A stretch of 64,000 nucleotides of DNA. It comes from Dehalococcoidia bacterium (GTDB lineage: Bacteria > Chloroflexota > Dehalococcoidia > DSTF01 > WHTK01). The first letter of the stretch is position 1, and the number at the start of each line of letters is the position of its first letter. The notes under the pieces are model-generated. The model searched no databases. It was not told the origin of the DNA and saw nothing but the letters and a program-made list of their open reading frames with translations. Made by a program: the position numbers and the translations under genes. Positions 44,314 through 52,352 of the stretch are shown here, piece by piece. The stretch spans positions 47,500-111,499 of the forward strand of contig WHTK01000010.1 of NCBI GenBank assembly GCA_009377745.1. The letters are read 5' to 3'.

Positions 44314-45105
44314 CTACTTTGCGTTCAGCACGCGGGTATAGCTGCGGCTGAGGTAGAGGGGCCGGAAGCCGAGCGCGGCGTACATCAGCTTCGGCGTATC
44401 GGACGGGCTGGCGTTGATCAGGATGGGGCCGACGCCGCGCTCACGGGCGTCGTCGACGCAGCGGGCGAGAAGCGCCGTAGCGAGGCCACGATGGCGGTAC
44501 TCCGGTTCGGTGTAGAGGTCCTCAACCATGCCGATGCCGTTCTCGCCGGGCCAGGAGGAGAGGAAGGCCCGCGCGCCGCCGTCCACCCAGACTAGCCAGC
44601 TGTAGACATGGGGTTGCTTGGCCCGGAAGGATCGCGATAGCTCGCCGTGAAGCTCGGGGTCGTAGGGGTCTGTGCTGGACTCGCGCCACCAGAGCTCGTC
44701 CAGGCGGCGATAGGCAGCCCAATCGTCCTCCGTGATGACCTGGCGGATGTCGCAGGGCGGCGGCGTGGCCTGGAGGTCGCCTTCGAGGAGCTGAACGAGG
44801 AGGTCGCTGGGCTTGTAGCCCTCGAGCATGGTAAGGCGGGCTGCGACCAGGGGAGGGGTCAGCGGGTCGATATCGTAGCGGCGGTGCGTATAGCCGGCGT
44901 ACTCCACATCGACCCGGCCCAAGAGGGCATCGAAGACGGCCGCGTTATCAGTGCGGATGAGGCAGACGCCGTTGGCGTCGTGGCGGTGGGGCGTGCTGCG
45001 GTTGCGGATGAAGGTGGCGCCGTGCGCCTCGAAGCGCTCGTTGCCGAGGGCGAGGTAGGCGGCGTTGGTTTCGCAGGCGAGGGCGATGAGGTCGAGGTCG
45101 GACAC
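44314..45105 (-). CDS. GNAT-family N-acetyltransferase
   Basis: 263 residues, GTG start. The C-terminal GNAT domain (about 125-260) contains MVEDLYTEPEYRHRGLATAL with the acetyl-CoA binding pattern RxxGxA (RHRGLA), and PSDTPKLMYAALGFRPL. The N-terminal half is a second, weaker GNAT-like fold. The acceptor is unknown. A TATACT box lies 7 bases before the GTG with no ribosome site. The 5' third overlaps the extended end of vapC in another frame. Confidence 0.87.
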   Translation of the reverse strand: MSDLDLIALACETNAAYLALGNERFEAHGATFIRNRSTPHRHDANGVCLIRTDNAAVFDALLGRVDVEYAGYTHRRYDIDPLTPPLVAARLTMLEGYKPSDLLVQLLEGDLQATPPPCDIRQVITEDDWAAYRRLDELWWRESSTDPYDPELHGELSRSFRAKQPHVYSWLVWVDGGARAFLSSWPGENGIGMVEDLYTEPEYRHRGLATALLARCVDDARERGVGPILINASPSDTPKLMYAALGFRPLYLSRSYTRVLNAK

Positions 45106-45524
45106 GCGGCGCAGTATAGCGGGTTACCAGCCGGGTTGGCGGACCTGAAGGCCGGGATGCGGGCAAACTCGCGGGCGTTGTGGGTGAGCAGCGCGTAGTC
45201 GTAGGCGATGGCGGTTGCGGCGATGAAGAAGTCATGAGTCCCGATCAGTTGGCCAGCCGCAGTCAGATCCGACCATATTCGCGCATGGACTTCGGCAACT
45301 ACGCGATCGACGGGAAGGAGAGGAAGGACCTCCAAAGCGGTATCGATGAACTCCTGCCTTTGCTGTCGCTGTTCTATAGTCCTGGCGCGATGAAGGCCAA
45401 AGAGCAACTCCGAAAGGCTGACTGCCGATATAGCTAACTCGTCGCCGATTTCGTTGAGGACATCGAGACTCGCGCCTCGACGCTCAAGACCGATCAGGAC
45501 AGACGTATCGATCAGGATTCCCAT
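44859..45524 (-). CDS. vapC: VapC-type PIN-domain toxin with run-on C-terminus
   Basis: Residues 1 to about 135 form a PIN ribonuclease: Asp6 in MGILIDTSVLIGLE, Glu in SLSELLFGL, Asp in IGTHDFFIAATA, and LLTHNAREFARIPAF, where Asn stands at the last acidic position. Family members end near that point (about 130-140 residues). Here the frame continues about 85 residues of Thr/Ser/Pro-rich low complexity to 44859 inside the GNAT gene, with no similarity to PIN proteins. The normal stop has apparently been lost or shifted. Overlaps the antitoxin gene by 13 bases. Confidence 0.85.
   Translation of the reverse strand: MGILIDTSVLIGLERRGASLDVLNEIGDELAISAVSLSELLFGLHRARTIEQRQQRQEFIDTALEVLPLLPVDRVVAEVHARIWSDLTAAGQLIGTHDFFIAATAIAYDYALLTHNAREFARIPAFRSANPAGNPLYCAACPTSTSSPSPAKPTPPTSPSATSASRRTAPPSSATAARPTATTPTASASSALITRPSSMPSWAGSMWSTPAIRTAATISTR
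45113..45118 (-). promoter_or_regulatory. -10 box of GNAT gene, leaderless
   Basis: TATACT on the minus strand, 7 bases before the GTG at 45105, lying within the run-on part of vapC. Confidence 0.55.
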
Positions 45525-45784
45525 GACGGGGGCAAAGCCGGCGGTTGATTCATGATTCGATGTGCCTCTTCGACGTCGTCCCAGAAATCAGGATCCGGCT
45601 TGGGCAAGGTGGGCCAGCGCTCAAGGAATTCGCGCCAGGTTATACCTTTAGTTGGTGGCGGCTCCAGAGTGGCGACGACCTCCCCATTGCGCTCGACGAC
45701 GAAGCGCTCGCCACGGTAGCGCACGCGGTTGAGGATGTCCGAGAGGTTGCGCGCCAACTCCGTGGCAGTGATCTTGGTTTCCAT
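45512..45784 (-). CDS. vapB: Phd/YefM-family antitoxin
   Basis: 90 residues. The N-terminus METKITATELARNLSDILNR and VRYRGERFVVERNGEVVATL is the Phd/YefM DNA-binding and dimerisation fold. The C-terminal stretch rich in Pro/Trp/Asp (WREFLERWPTLPKPDPDFWD) is the likely toxin-binding part. First gene of a toxin-antitoxin operon, overlapping vapC by 13 bases. Expected to repress its own promoter through the dyad at 45801-45815. Confidence 0.9.
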   Translation of the reverse strand: METKITATELARNLSDILNRVRYRGERFVVERNGEVVATLEPPPTKGITWREFLERWPTLPKPDPDFWDDVEEAHRIMNQPPALPPSWES

Positions 45785-45790
45785 CTGCCT

Positions 45791-45819
45791 ATGATAATCA
45801 GATTCTCAAAGAATCACAA
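45791..45819 (-). promoter_or_regulatory. vapBC promoter with operator dyad
   Basis: On the minus strand TTGTGA and TATCAT are 17 bp apart, and the ATG begins 6 bases after the -10, so the mRNA is leaderless. A perfect dyad GATTCT-TTG-AGAATC (45801-45815) lies between them and overlaps the -35, a good antitoxin operator. Confidence 0.75.
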
Positions 45820-45834
45820 CCGAGGCAGACTCGC

Positions 45835-45840
45835 TACAAT
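45835..45840 (+). promoter_or_regulatory. -10 box of YbhN-like gene, leaderless
   Basis: TACAAT, 7 bases before the GTG at 45848. The ATG at 45839 lies within the box, so it cannot be the start if this promoter is used. Confidence 0.6.
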
Positions 45841-45847
45841 GCCTAGC

Positions 45848-46855
45848 GTGACCCTCGACAAGCTGCGCGGACGTCTGCTGATCTCGCTGCTCCTGGGCGT
45901 GGCCGTCTTCGTGGGGCTGAGCGCCTACGCGGACTTCAGCGCCGTAATCGATGGGTTAGGGTCGTTCCGGTGGGGCTATCTGCCCATCGTGCTGGGGTTG
46001 GTGTCGGTCAATTACGCGCTGCGGTTTCTCAAGTGGCAGTTCTACCTGCGGGTCATCGGCGTCGAGGGGCTGGAGACGCGGCAGAGCGCGCTGATCTACT
46101 TCGCCGGGCTGGGGATGGTGGTAACGCCGGGCAAGGTGGGCGAGTGGCTGAAGTGCTATCTCCTGCGCGAGTTGCACGGCACACCGATGAGCCGCTCCGC
46201 CCCCATCGTCATCGCTGAGCGGCTGACGGACAGTCTGGGGCTGGTAATCCTCGGCGCCGCCGGCCTGATCGTCTTCCGTGACGCCTGGCCGGCCTTCGTG
46301 GTGATCATTGCCGGCGGGGCGCTGATGTTCGGCGTGATCCGGCAGCAGCCACTGGCTTACTGGCTGCTGCGGCGGCTACAGGGGCTGCCGGTGGCCTCGC
46401 GCTTCGCGCGCCAGGCGGAGGAGTTCTACGGCAGCAGCTACGCCCTGCTCTCGCCGCTGGCGCTGGGCTCGATGACTCTGCTGAGCGTCGTCTCTTGGGG
46501 CTTCGAGGTCCTGGGCTTTTACGTCGTGCTGCTGGGCCTCGGCGTGGAGGGCGGCGCCGATCTGCTGCTCAAGGCGTCCTTCATCATGCCGGCGGCGACC
46601 CTGGCCAGCGCCCTGCTCCTGACGCCGGGCGGCCTCGGCGTTGCCGAAGGCGGCATCACCGGCCTTTCTCAGGTGCTGCTTGACCTGCCGAAGAGCGAGG
46701 CGGCAGTGGGGGCGCTTGCCATCCGCTTCTGTACGCTCTGGTTCGGCGTCATCGTCGGGCTGATCGCGCTGCCCTTCGTCAGCCGGGCATTGCGTCGCAA
46801 GGGCGAGGTGGCGAGCAGCCTGGATGCATCTGCCACCTCCAGCGTCTCGCCCTGA
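45848..46855 (+). CDS. YbhN/UPF0104-family membrane protein (LPG synthase TM-like)
   Basis: 335 residues from the GTG at 45848. About eight membrane helices. Features of the lysylphosphatidylglycerol synthase transmembrane family: FLKWQFYLRVIGVE, TPGKVGEWLKCYLL, SRSAPIVIAERLTDSLGL and LTPGGLGVAEGGI. The soluble aminoacyl-transferase half is missing, so it probably flips or transports a lipid rather than modifying it. The ATG of the next gene overlaps its stop (TGATG). Confidence 0.88.
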   Translation: MTLDKLRGRLLISLLLGVAVFVGLSAYADFSAVIDGLGSFRWGYLPIVLGLVSVNYALRFLKWQFYLRVIGVEGLETRQSALIYFAGLGMVVTPGKVGEWLKCYLLRELHGTPMSRSAPIVIAERLTDSLGLVILGAAGLIVFRDAWPAFVVIIAGGALMFGVIRQQPLAYWLLRRLQGLPVASRFARQAEEFYGSSYALLSPLALGSMTLLSVVSWGFEVLGFYVVLLGLGVEGGADLLLKASFIMPAATLASALLLTPGGLGVAEGGITGLSQVLLDLPKSEAAVGALAIRFCTLWFGVIVGLIALPFVSRALRRKGEVASSLDASATSSVSP

Positions 46856-47775
46856 TGCGCGGTCTCATCCCGGCCGATCTCGCCTCGCGCGCGGCGGTCT
46901 TGTCGTTGGCTGCGAACGTCGTGCTGATGGTCGTGAAGATCACGGCCGGGCTGATCACGGACAGCGTCGCGGTGCTCTCAGACGGCATAGACAGCGCCAC
47001 TGACGTGATCGCCTCCGGCATCGTCTATGCCAGCGTACGCATCGGCGCCATGCCGGCGGACCCGCGCCATCCCTACGGCCACGGCCGCATCGAGACGCTG
47101 GCAGCGTCGGCGCAGGCGCTGCTGATCGCCAGCGGCGGTGTGTTCATCCTCTTCAGCTCTGTGCGGCGCCTGCTGGACCCACCGGCCGATATCGGCACCA
47201 GCCTGGGGTTGACAGTAATGCTCGTGGCCGCGCTGGTCAACCTGGGGGTGGCGCAATATGCTCGCAGCGTGGCGAAGATGACGGGCTCGCCGGCCATCGC
47301 CGCCGACGCGCGTCACCTGGTGACCAACATTGTCCAGGCGGGCGCCGTGTTCGCCGGGCTCGGGCTTGTGGCGCTTACGGACGAGGTTATTTTCGACGCG
47401 CTGCTGGCCTTCGCGCTGGGCCTGTACCTGCTTTGGACGGCCGCGAACATCCTCTGGTCGGCGGCCGGCGACGTGATGGACGCTGGTCTGACGCCGGACG
47501 AAGTCGAGCAAATCGAGGCGGCCATACGCATTGAAGGCGACGCCATCGCCGGATTCCACGACCTGAGGACGCGGCGGTCCGGGCAGAGCCGTCACATCGA
47601 CTTCCATCTCGACCTGCCGCCGTCAATGACCATGGCCGAGGCCCATCTGATCACAGACCGCATCGAGGCGCGTCTCCGGGCGACGTGGCCGGCCAGCGTG
47701 GTGACGATTCACACCGAGCCGGATGACAGTAACGCTTCGGCTCACGGCTATGGGTCCAGCCGAACGATGCCCTGA
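46855..47775 (+). CDS. Cation diffusion facilitator (metal efflux)
   Basis: 306 residues, six helices plus a C-terminal cytoplasmic domain (about 210-295). The transport site in helix 2 is DGIDSATD (two Asp, as in E. coli FieF). In helix 5 the usual HxxxD reads HLVTN (in DARHLVTNIV), with Asn for the second Asp. Loop HPYGHGRIETLAA is conserved. The family exports zinc, iron or manganese against protons; the Asn may shift metal choice. Coupled to the YbhN-like gene by a one-base overlap. Confidence 0.9.
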   Translation: MRGLIPADLASRAAVLSLAANVVLMVVKITAGLITDSVAVLSDGIDSATDVIASGIVYASVRIGAMPADPRHPYGHGRIETLAASAQALLIASGGVFILFSSVRRLLDPPADIGTSLGLTVMLVAALVNLGVAQYARSVAKMTGSPAIAADARHLVTNIVQAGAVFAGLGLVALTDEVIFDALLAFALGLYLLWTAANILWSAAGDVMDAGLTPDEVEQIEAAIRIEGDAIAGFHDLRTRRSGQSRHIDFHLDLPPSMTMAEAHLITDRIEARLRATWPASVVTIHTEPDDSNASAHGYGSSRTMP

Positions 47776-47787
47776 AGGCTGCAAGGC

Positions 47788-47793
47788 TATAAT
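47788..47793 (+). promoter_or_regulatory. -10 box of proB
   Basis: TATAAT just after the CDF gene stop. Transcription would begin near 47800, leaving a leader of about 15 bases before the CTG at 47815, containing GAGGG. Confidence 0.6.
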
Positions 47794-47814
47794 CTCGAAA
47801 ACGAGGGCCTGAAG

Positions 47815-48927
47815 CTGAAACGACGCTATCGCCGCATCATCGCCAAGTTCGGCACTAACCTGCTGACCAACGGCAAGGACCAGCTCGACCTGGCCCTGAT
47901 CAAGTCGCTGGTAGATCAGGTGGCCCAGCTGCAGCGCGATGGCGTCCAGGTCATCGTCGTGACGTCAGGCGCGGTCGCTGCTGGGCGGGCTCGCCTGGGG
48001 GTTAGCCGGCCGCGTCGCGATATCCCCTTCCGTCAGGTGCTGGCCTCCGTCGGCCAGGGGCAGCTGATGCAGGCCTATGACCAGCTCTTCGCCGAGCATG
48101 GCGTGGTGGTCGCTCAGGCGCTGCTGACGCGCCGTGATCTCTCAGACCGGCTAGGGTACCTCAATGCCCGCAATACGCTGCTGGCGCTGCTCGAGTACAA
48201 CGTGGTGCCCATCGTCAACGAGAACGACGCTGTAGCAGTGGAAGAGCTGGCCGAAAGCCGCATCGGTGAGAACGACACGCTGGCGGCGCTGACTGCCAAC
48301 CTGGTCGACGCCGACCTGCTGGTGATCCTGATGACGCGCGAGGGCCTCTATACGGCCGACCCCGCTCAGGACCCGACGGCGACGCTGGTGCAGCGCGTCG
48401 AGCGCATTGACGCGACGGTGGAGGCCTACGCCGGCGGCAGAGAGGGTGGCGGCACCGGTGGCATGATCACCAAGCTGCAGGCAGCGCGGCTGGCGACAGC
48501 GGCCGGTACTGATGTCATCGTGGCCAGCGGGCTTGAGCCGGGGATACTGGGACGGCTCGTGCAGGGCGAACCGGCGGGTACGTTCTTCCCTGCCGCCGCC
48601 GACCGTCTCGAGAGCCGCAAGCGCTGGATCCTCGCCGGCCTCTCAATCCGGGGCAGTGTCATCGTGGATGAGGGCGCCGCGAAGGCTATGCGGGAGCGCA
48701 AAACGAGCCTGCTGCCTGCCGGCGTCAAAGAAGTGCGCGGCATCTTCGAGCGGGGCGAGACGATTGCCATCGCCACGACGGAGACGCGGATCGCCTGCGG
48801 CATCAGCAACTACAGCTCGGAGGAGATGCTGGCGCTGCGGGGGGCGAAGTCGGCCCAGATCAGTGAGATCCTGGGCCACGATTATGGAGCCGAGGCCGTC
48901 CACCGCGATAACCTTGTGCTGGTTTAG
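47815..48927 (+). CDS. proB: Glutamate 5-kinase, CTG start inferred
   Basis: First enzyme of proline synthesis. Homologues begin near MxYRRIVxKxGT; here RRYRRIIAKFGTNLL is in frame well upstream of the first ATG (47920), which would delete the ATP-binding start. The frame back to the stop at 47773 has no ATG, GTG or TTG. A CTG at 47815 with GAGGG 7 bases before it gives 370 residues, the normal length. AAK domain: VVTSGAVAAGRARLG, NENDAVAVEEL, GGTGGMITKLQAAR. PUA domain at about 275-370. proA lies downstream, after two inserted genes. Confidence 0.92.
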   Translation: MKRRYRRIIAKFGTNLLTNGKDQLDLALIKSLVDQVAQLQRDGVQVIVVTSGAVAAGRARLGVSRPRRDIPFRQVLASVGQGQLMQAYDQLFAEHGVVVAQALLTRRDLSDRLGYLNARNTLLALLEYNVVPIVNENDAVAVEELAESRIGENDTLAALTANLVDADLLVILMTREGLYTADPAQDPTATLVQRVERIDATVEAYAGGREGGGTGGMITKLQAARLATAAGTDVIVASGLEPGILGRLVQGEPAGTFFPAAADRLESRKRWILAGLSIRGSVIVDEGAAKAMRERKTSLLPAGVKEVRGIFERGETIAIATTETRIACGISNYSSEEMLALRGAKSAQISEILGHDYGAEAVHRDNLVLV

Positions 48928-48930
48928 ATA

Positions 48931-49503
48931 GTGGTAATGCCGCCTTCGATGGAGATTCTCAGCCTAGCCACGTCGGACATCCTTGGCATTGTGGGGATCG
49001 TCGCCACGGTGGTTGTTGCCGTTGCTGCCGTATGTATTAGCTTGCGGCTATACCAATTGCAGACGCAGCAGGGAGAACGGATCGGCTTGATGGTCTGGAG
49101 CACAGTCATTTCTATTCAAAGACGTCTGCCAGTATCAAACTCAGACGATACCGACTATCTGGATGAGCCTGATGACTTCTCGCTAAGCCTCAGCCATGAA
49201 CCAAAGGAGCGGTTTATTAAGCGAGGTAAGACATTGAGACTGAAACTTACGTACATCGATTCGCCATGGAGCGGCTCTTATCAATGTGAGGTGGTAAGTC
49301 CTACCTATGACATTCACCGTTCTGAGTGGAGAGATGGAGATCAGATTGTTTTTTCGTACCCAGAAGACTTTCCGGGAGCAAGCACCACGGCTCCTGGCGT
49401 CTATCATGTAACCATCTGGGAGCTAGAAGAGTGGACTCTATCTGGCAAGATTGGCCAACGCCGGCATCTTTCGATGAATTCTTCGTTTGGTGTACTGCCC
49501 TAA
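48931..49503 (+). CDS. Hypothetical single-pass membrane protein, likely acquired
   Basis: 190 residues (GTG at 48931; ATG at 48937 also possible). One membrane helix at about 18-40 (IVGIVATVVVAVAAVCISL), then a soluble domain with a beta-rich look (KTLRLKLTYIDSPWSGSYQ; GVYHVTIWELEEWTLSG). Its base composition is visibly less GC-rich than both proB and proA, and it interrupts their operon together with a hicB gene. These signs suggest transfer. No family recognised. Its stop overlaps the hicB ATG. Confidence 0.7.
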   Translation: MVMPPSMEILSLATSDILGIVGIVATVVVAVAAVCISLRLYQLQTQQGERIGLMVWSTVISIQRRLPVSNSDDTDYLDEPDDFSLSLSHEPKERFIKRGKTLRLKLTYIDSPWSGSYQCEVVSPTYDIHRSEWRDGDQIVFSYPEDFPGASTTAPGVYHVTIWELEEWTLSGKIGQRRHLSMNSSFGVLP

Positions 49504-49718
49504 TGTCCCTGTCACTTATTGTGCATCCGGACGAGACCGGCGGTTTCTGGACCGAGGTGCCGGCTCTGCCCGGCTGCGGTTCTCAGGGCGAAACCTTGGA
49601 CGAGGCTGTCGAGATGACCAAGGACGCTATCGAGGGCTACGCGGAATCGCTCAAGAAGCACGGCGATGCGTTGCCGGAAGAACAGACCGTCGTGGTGACC
49701 GTGACGATCGCGGCGTAG
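49503..49718 (+). CDS. HicB-family antitoxin-like protein
   Basis: 71 residues. The start is the ATG overlapping the previous stop (TAATG). The sequence LIVHPDETGGFWTEVPALPG followed by GETLDEAVEMTKDAIEGYAE is the HicB RNase-H-like fold. No DNA-binding domain follows, and no hicA toxin gene is on either side (a membrane protein before, proA after). It is a solitary hicB, common in bacteria. It could neutralise a toxin encoded elsewhere or be a remnant. Confidence 0.88.
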   Translation: MSLSLIVHPDETGGFWTEVPALPGCGSQGETLDEAVEMTKDAIEGYAESLKKHGDALPEEQTVVVTVTIAA

Positions 49719-49722
49719 CCGG

Positions 49723-50991
49723 ATGAACGAGACGCTTCTAGCTCAGGCTCAGGCCGCGAAGTCGGCGTCGCGCAAGCTAGCCGGTCTTTCGACCAGCGTG
49801 AAAAACCTGGCCCTCGAAGGTATCGCCGAGGCGCTGATGGCGCGGCAGCAGGAGATCCTGGCCGAGAACGCCATCGACGTCGAGCGGGCGCGGGATAACG
49901 GCCTCGCCGATGCGCCGCTCAACCGCCTGCGTCTGACGCCGGAGAAGATCGCCGGCATCGCCGCCGACGTACGCACTGTCGCGAAGCTGCCCGACCCGAT
50001 CGGCGAGGTAATCGACGGCCAGCGGCTGCCGAATGGCCTCGACATCAGCCGGAGGCGCGTGCCCCTCGGCGTCCTGGCGGCAATCTTCGAGAGCCGGCCC
50101 AACGTTACCGTCGATATCGCCTCTCTTTGTCTCAAGTCCGGCAACGCCTGCGTCCTGCGCGGCGGCAGCGAGGCCATCCGCTCCAACACTGTGCTGGCGC
50201 GCATCGCCCGCGAGGCCGAGACCGAGGCCGGCGTGCCCGAGGGCGCGCTGCAGCTAATCGAGAGCACAGACCGGGCGCTGGTCGCCGAGCTGCTGACGCT
50301 GCGCCAGTACATCGACATCGTGGTGCCGCGCGGCGGGGCGGAGCTGATCCGCTTCGTGGCGGAGAACGCGCGCATGCCGGTGCTCACGGGCGGCGTCGGC
50401 GTCTGCCACACCTACGTTGATGCGTCGGCTGACCTCGATAAGGCGCTGGCGATTGCCGTTAACGCCAAGACGCGCAACTGGTCGATCTGTAACGCGCTGG
50501 ACACGCTGCTGGTGCACTCGTCCGTGGCGGAGGACTTCCTGCCGCGCATCTCGAAGTCCTGGCATGAGGCGGGCGTCGAGCTACGCGGTGACGAGCGGAC
50601 GCTGGCGACGCTGCTGCGACAGGCAGATGGCTCCTTCGCCCGGGGCGCTACACCGGAGGACTTCGGGCAGGAGTTCCTGGCGCCGGTGGCCGCGGTGCGG
50701 GTCGTCGATTCGCTGGACGAGGCGCTGGAGCATATCGCCGAGTATGGTACCGGACACTCGGACGCGATCATCACGGAGGACTTCTCTGCCGCCCGGCGCT
50801 TCATGGACGAGGTCGATACTGCGGTCGTCTATGTGAACGCTTCGACGCAGTTCACGGATGGAGCGCAGTTCGGCCTTGGGGCAGAGATCATCGACTCGAC
50901 CCAGAAGACGATCGCCCGCGGCCCCACCGGGCTGCGCGAGATCACGACCTACAAGTGGATCGTCCAGGGCGACGGCCACACGCGCCCGTAA
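49723..50991 (+). CDS. proA: Gamma-glutamyl phosphate reductase
   Basis: 422 residues. Reduces glutamyl phosphate with NADPH in proline synthesis. Aldehyde dehydrogenase fold; catalytic Cys256 in NWSICNALDTLLVH; the conserved RRVPLGVLAAIFESRPNVT and VVPRGGAELIRFV segments are present. It ends with GPTGLREITTYKWIVQGDG, typical of ProA. Probably co-transcribed from the proB promoter through the two inserted genes. Confidence 0.97.
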   Translation: MNETLLAQAQAAKSASRKLAGLSTSVKNLALEGIAEALMARQQEILAENAIDVERARDNGLADAPLNRLRLTPEKIAGIAADVRTVAKLPDPIGEVIDGQRLPNGLDISRRRVPLGVLAAIFESRPNVTVDIASLCLKSGNACVLRGGSEAIRSNTVLARIAREAETEAGVPEGALQLIESTDRALVAELLTLRQYIDIVVPRGGAELIRFVAENARMPVLTGGVGVCHTYVDASADLDKALAIAVNAKTRNWSICNALDTLLVHSSVAEDFLPRISKSWHEAGVELRGDERTLATLLRQADGSFARGATPEDFGQEFLAPVAAVRVVDSLDEALEHIAEYGTGHSDAIITEDFSAARRFMDEVDTAVVYVNASTQFTDGAQFGLGAEIIDSTQKTIARGPTGLREITTYKWIVQGDGHTRP

Positions 50992-51183
50992 CTATCTGCG
51001 CCCGTCTTCGGGCTTAGGCATGGTGATGCCTTACAATGGCGAAAGCCTTGCTGGTTTCGGCGGGCTAAGCGGCGCTGACCTCAGTCCGGAGTCCTCTAAG
51101 AACCGCAGCAGGCCCAACGTAGTCTGTCAGCGTGAAAGTTAGCGTTTAGTTGCGGCCCAACCGCGTAGTGCTGGAGACGATGC

Positions 51184-51528
51184 ATGGCTACTTACAACTT
51201 CGAGCGTGAGACCCGGACGCCCCAGTCAGAGGCGTTCGTCATTGAGGTCAACGGCGACGAGATCGGCCGCGTCGATCTGCACTACGCCGCCAGCACTGCC
51301 TATGCAACCCTCTGCGTCCCCACCGACTTTGACGACGATGCCATCGAAGAGCTGATCGGCGAGATCGATGAGCGACTGGTGATGAGCTGGGAGCCGCTGC
51401 GCGACGATTTCATCGTTACGGTCTGGGCCGGCCATGAGGTCGGCGTCTTCTCTGAGACCGGCGACGAAGATGATGAGGACGACGAAGACGAGGACGAGGA
51501 CATCGAGCCGACTAACGGCAATCGCTGA
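51184..51528 (+). CDS. Small acidic-tailed protein
   Basis: 114 residues. A compact domain of about 90 residues (SEAFVIEVNGDEIGRVDLHY; FIVTVWAGHEVGVFSE) ends in a run of Asp/Glu and then IEPTNGNR. GGAG precedes the ATG, and TACAAT at 51032-51037 may be its -10. No family recognised. The acidic tail suggests interaction with a basic partner. Convergent with a lipoprotein gene. Confidence 0.7.
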   Translation: MATYNFERETRTPQSEAFVIEVNGDEIGRVDLHYAASTAYATLCVPTDFDDDAIEELIGEIDERLVMSWEPLRDDFIVTVWAGHEVGVFSETGDEDDEDDEDEDEDIEPTNGNR

Positions 51529-51576
51529 CCGCCGGTCGCCCAACGCCGCCAAGCTTAGCTAAAGTCGAAGGAACTC

Positions 51577-52029
51577 CTAGCCGCCGGGACTTCCCGGTCC
51601 GCCGGGCGCGGGCGGGAGTACGTCGAACGGCACCATAACCAACAGTGAGCCGGAAGCCGCGACCAGGTTGACGCGACCGGGTGGCAAGTCGCCGCCGACT
51701 GGGCCGCGGTCGAGGCGGAATCGGGCCGTGAACGAGCCTTCGTTTGTCGCCGTGGCGCTGGCGTAGGGCTGGCCGGATGATCCGCCCGTCGCGCCGGCAA
51801 TCGTGATCGTAGAGCCGGGCATCCAGCCTGCGCCGCTGATCACGACCTCGGTGCCGGGCCGGCCCCGCGCAGGGTCGGCGGTAGCGCTGGGCCCGGATGC
51901 AGGCCTAGCGGGGGGACGAGTGGCCGCGGACTGGCCGCTGTCAGAGTTAGAGCTATCGCTATCAGCCCCACAGGCGACCAGCAACAAGACGGCCGTCGCT
52001 ATGACTGCCAGGGCGATGATCTTTACCAC
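51577..52029 (-). CDS. Lipoprotein with Ig-like (IPT/TIG-type) domain
   Basis: 150 residues, GTG start. Signal peptide with lipobox LLVAC, a Ser/Ala/Pro linker, then a domain beginning PARGRPGTEVVISGAGWMPG. That is the typical opening of IPT/TIG-like repeats, here once. The end is Pro/Gly-rich (LPPAPGGPGSPGG). Extracellular, lipid-anchored. Function unknown. The start overlaps the upstream gene's stop by seven bases. Confidence 0.78.
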   Translation of the reverse strand: MVKIIALAVIATAVLLLVACGADSDSSNSDSGQSAATRPPARPASGPSATADPARGRPGTEVVISGAGWMPGSTITIAGATGGSSGQPYASATATNEGSFTARFRLDRGPVGGDLPPGRVNLVAASGSLLVMVPFDVLPPAPGGPGSPGG

Positions 52030-52304
52030 GTATCGATCTTGTCCCGAAGCGCCTGCATAAGTCGAGAGGCTTGATCGGCGCCGATCAGGGGCTCCAGGCG
52101 CTCCAGACGGCTTTCGAGGTAAGACAGCGCCGATTCGCGGTCGATGACGTCATCGCTGGCCGCCGTCTCCGCTACCAACCCCTCGACGAGCGTAGAGAAG
52201 CGTTCCTCCACCAGGGGACGAAGCGCTTCGGGTGAGGCGCCGGCCAAGCGCTGCTCTCCCAGCAATCGGCTGAGCTGAGTCAGGGCTTCTGGGTCTTCGG
52301 CCAT
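52023..52304 (-). CDS. Hypothetical helical protein
   Basis: 93 residues, highly helical and acidic (LSRLLGEQRLAGASPEALRP; SALSYLESRLERLEPLIGAD). No signal or membrane segment. Overlaps the lipoprotein gene downstream by seven bases, suggesting co-expression. No family was recognised. Good coding appearance, but no ribosome site is seen. Confidence 0.6.
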   Translation of the reverse strand: MAEDPEALTQLSRLLGEQRLAGASPEALRPLVEERFSTLVEGLVAETAASDDVIDRESALSYLESRLERLEPLIGADQASRLMQALRDKIDTW

Positions 52305-52352
52305 GATTCGGCCCCGGACGGCGCAGCGGAGGGTGCCGCCTGAATCGGGACT

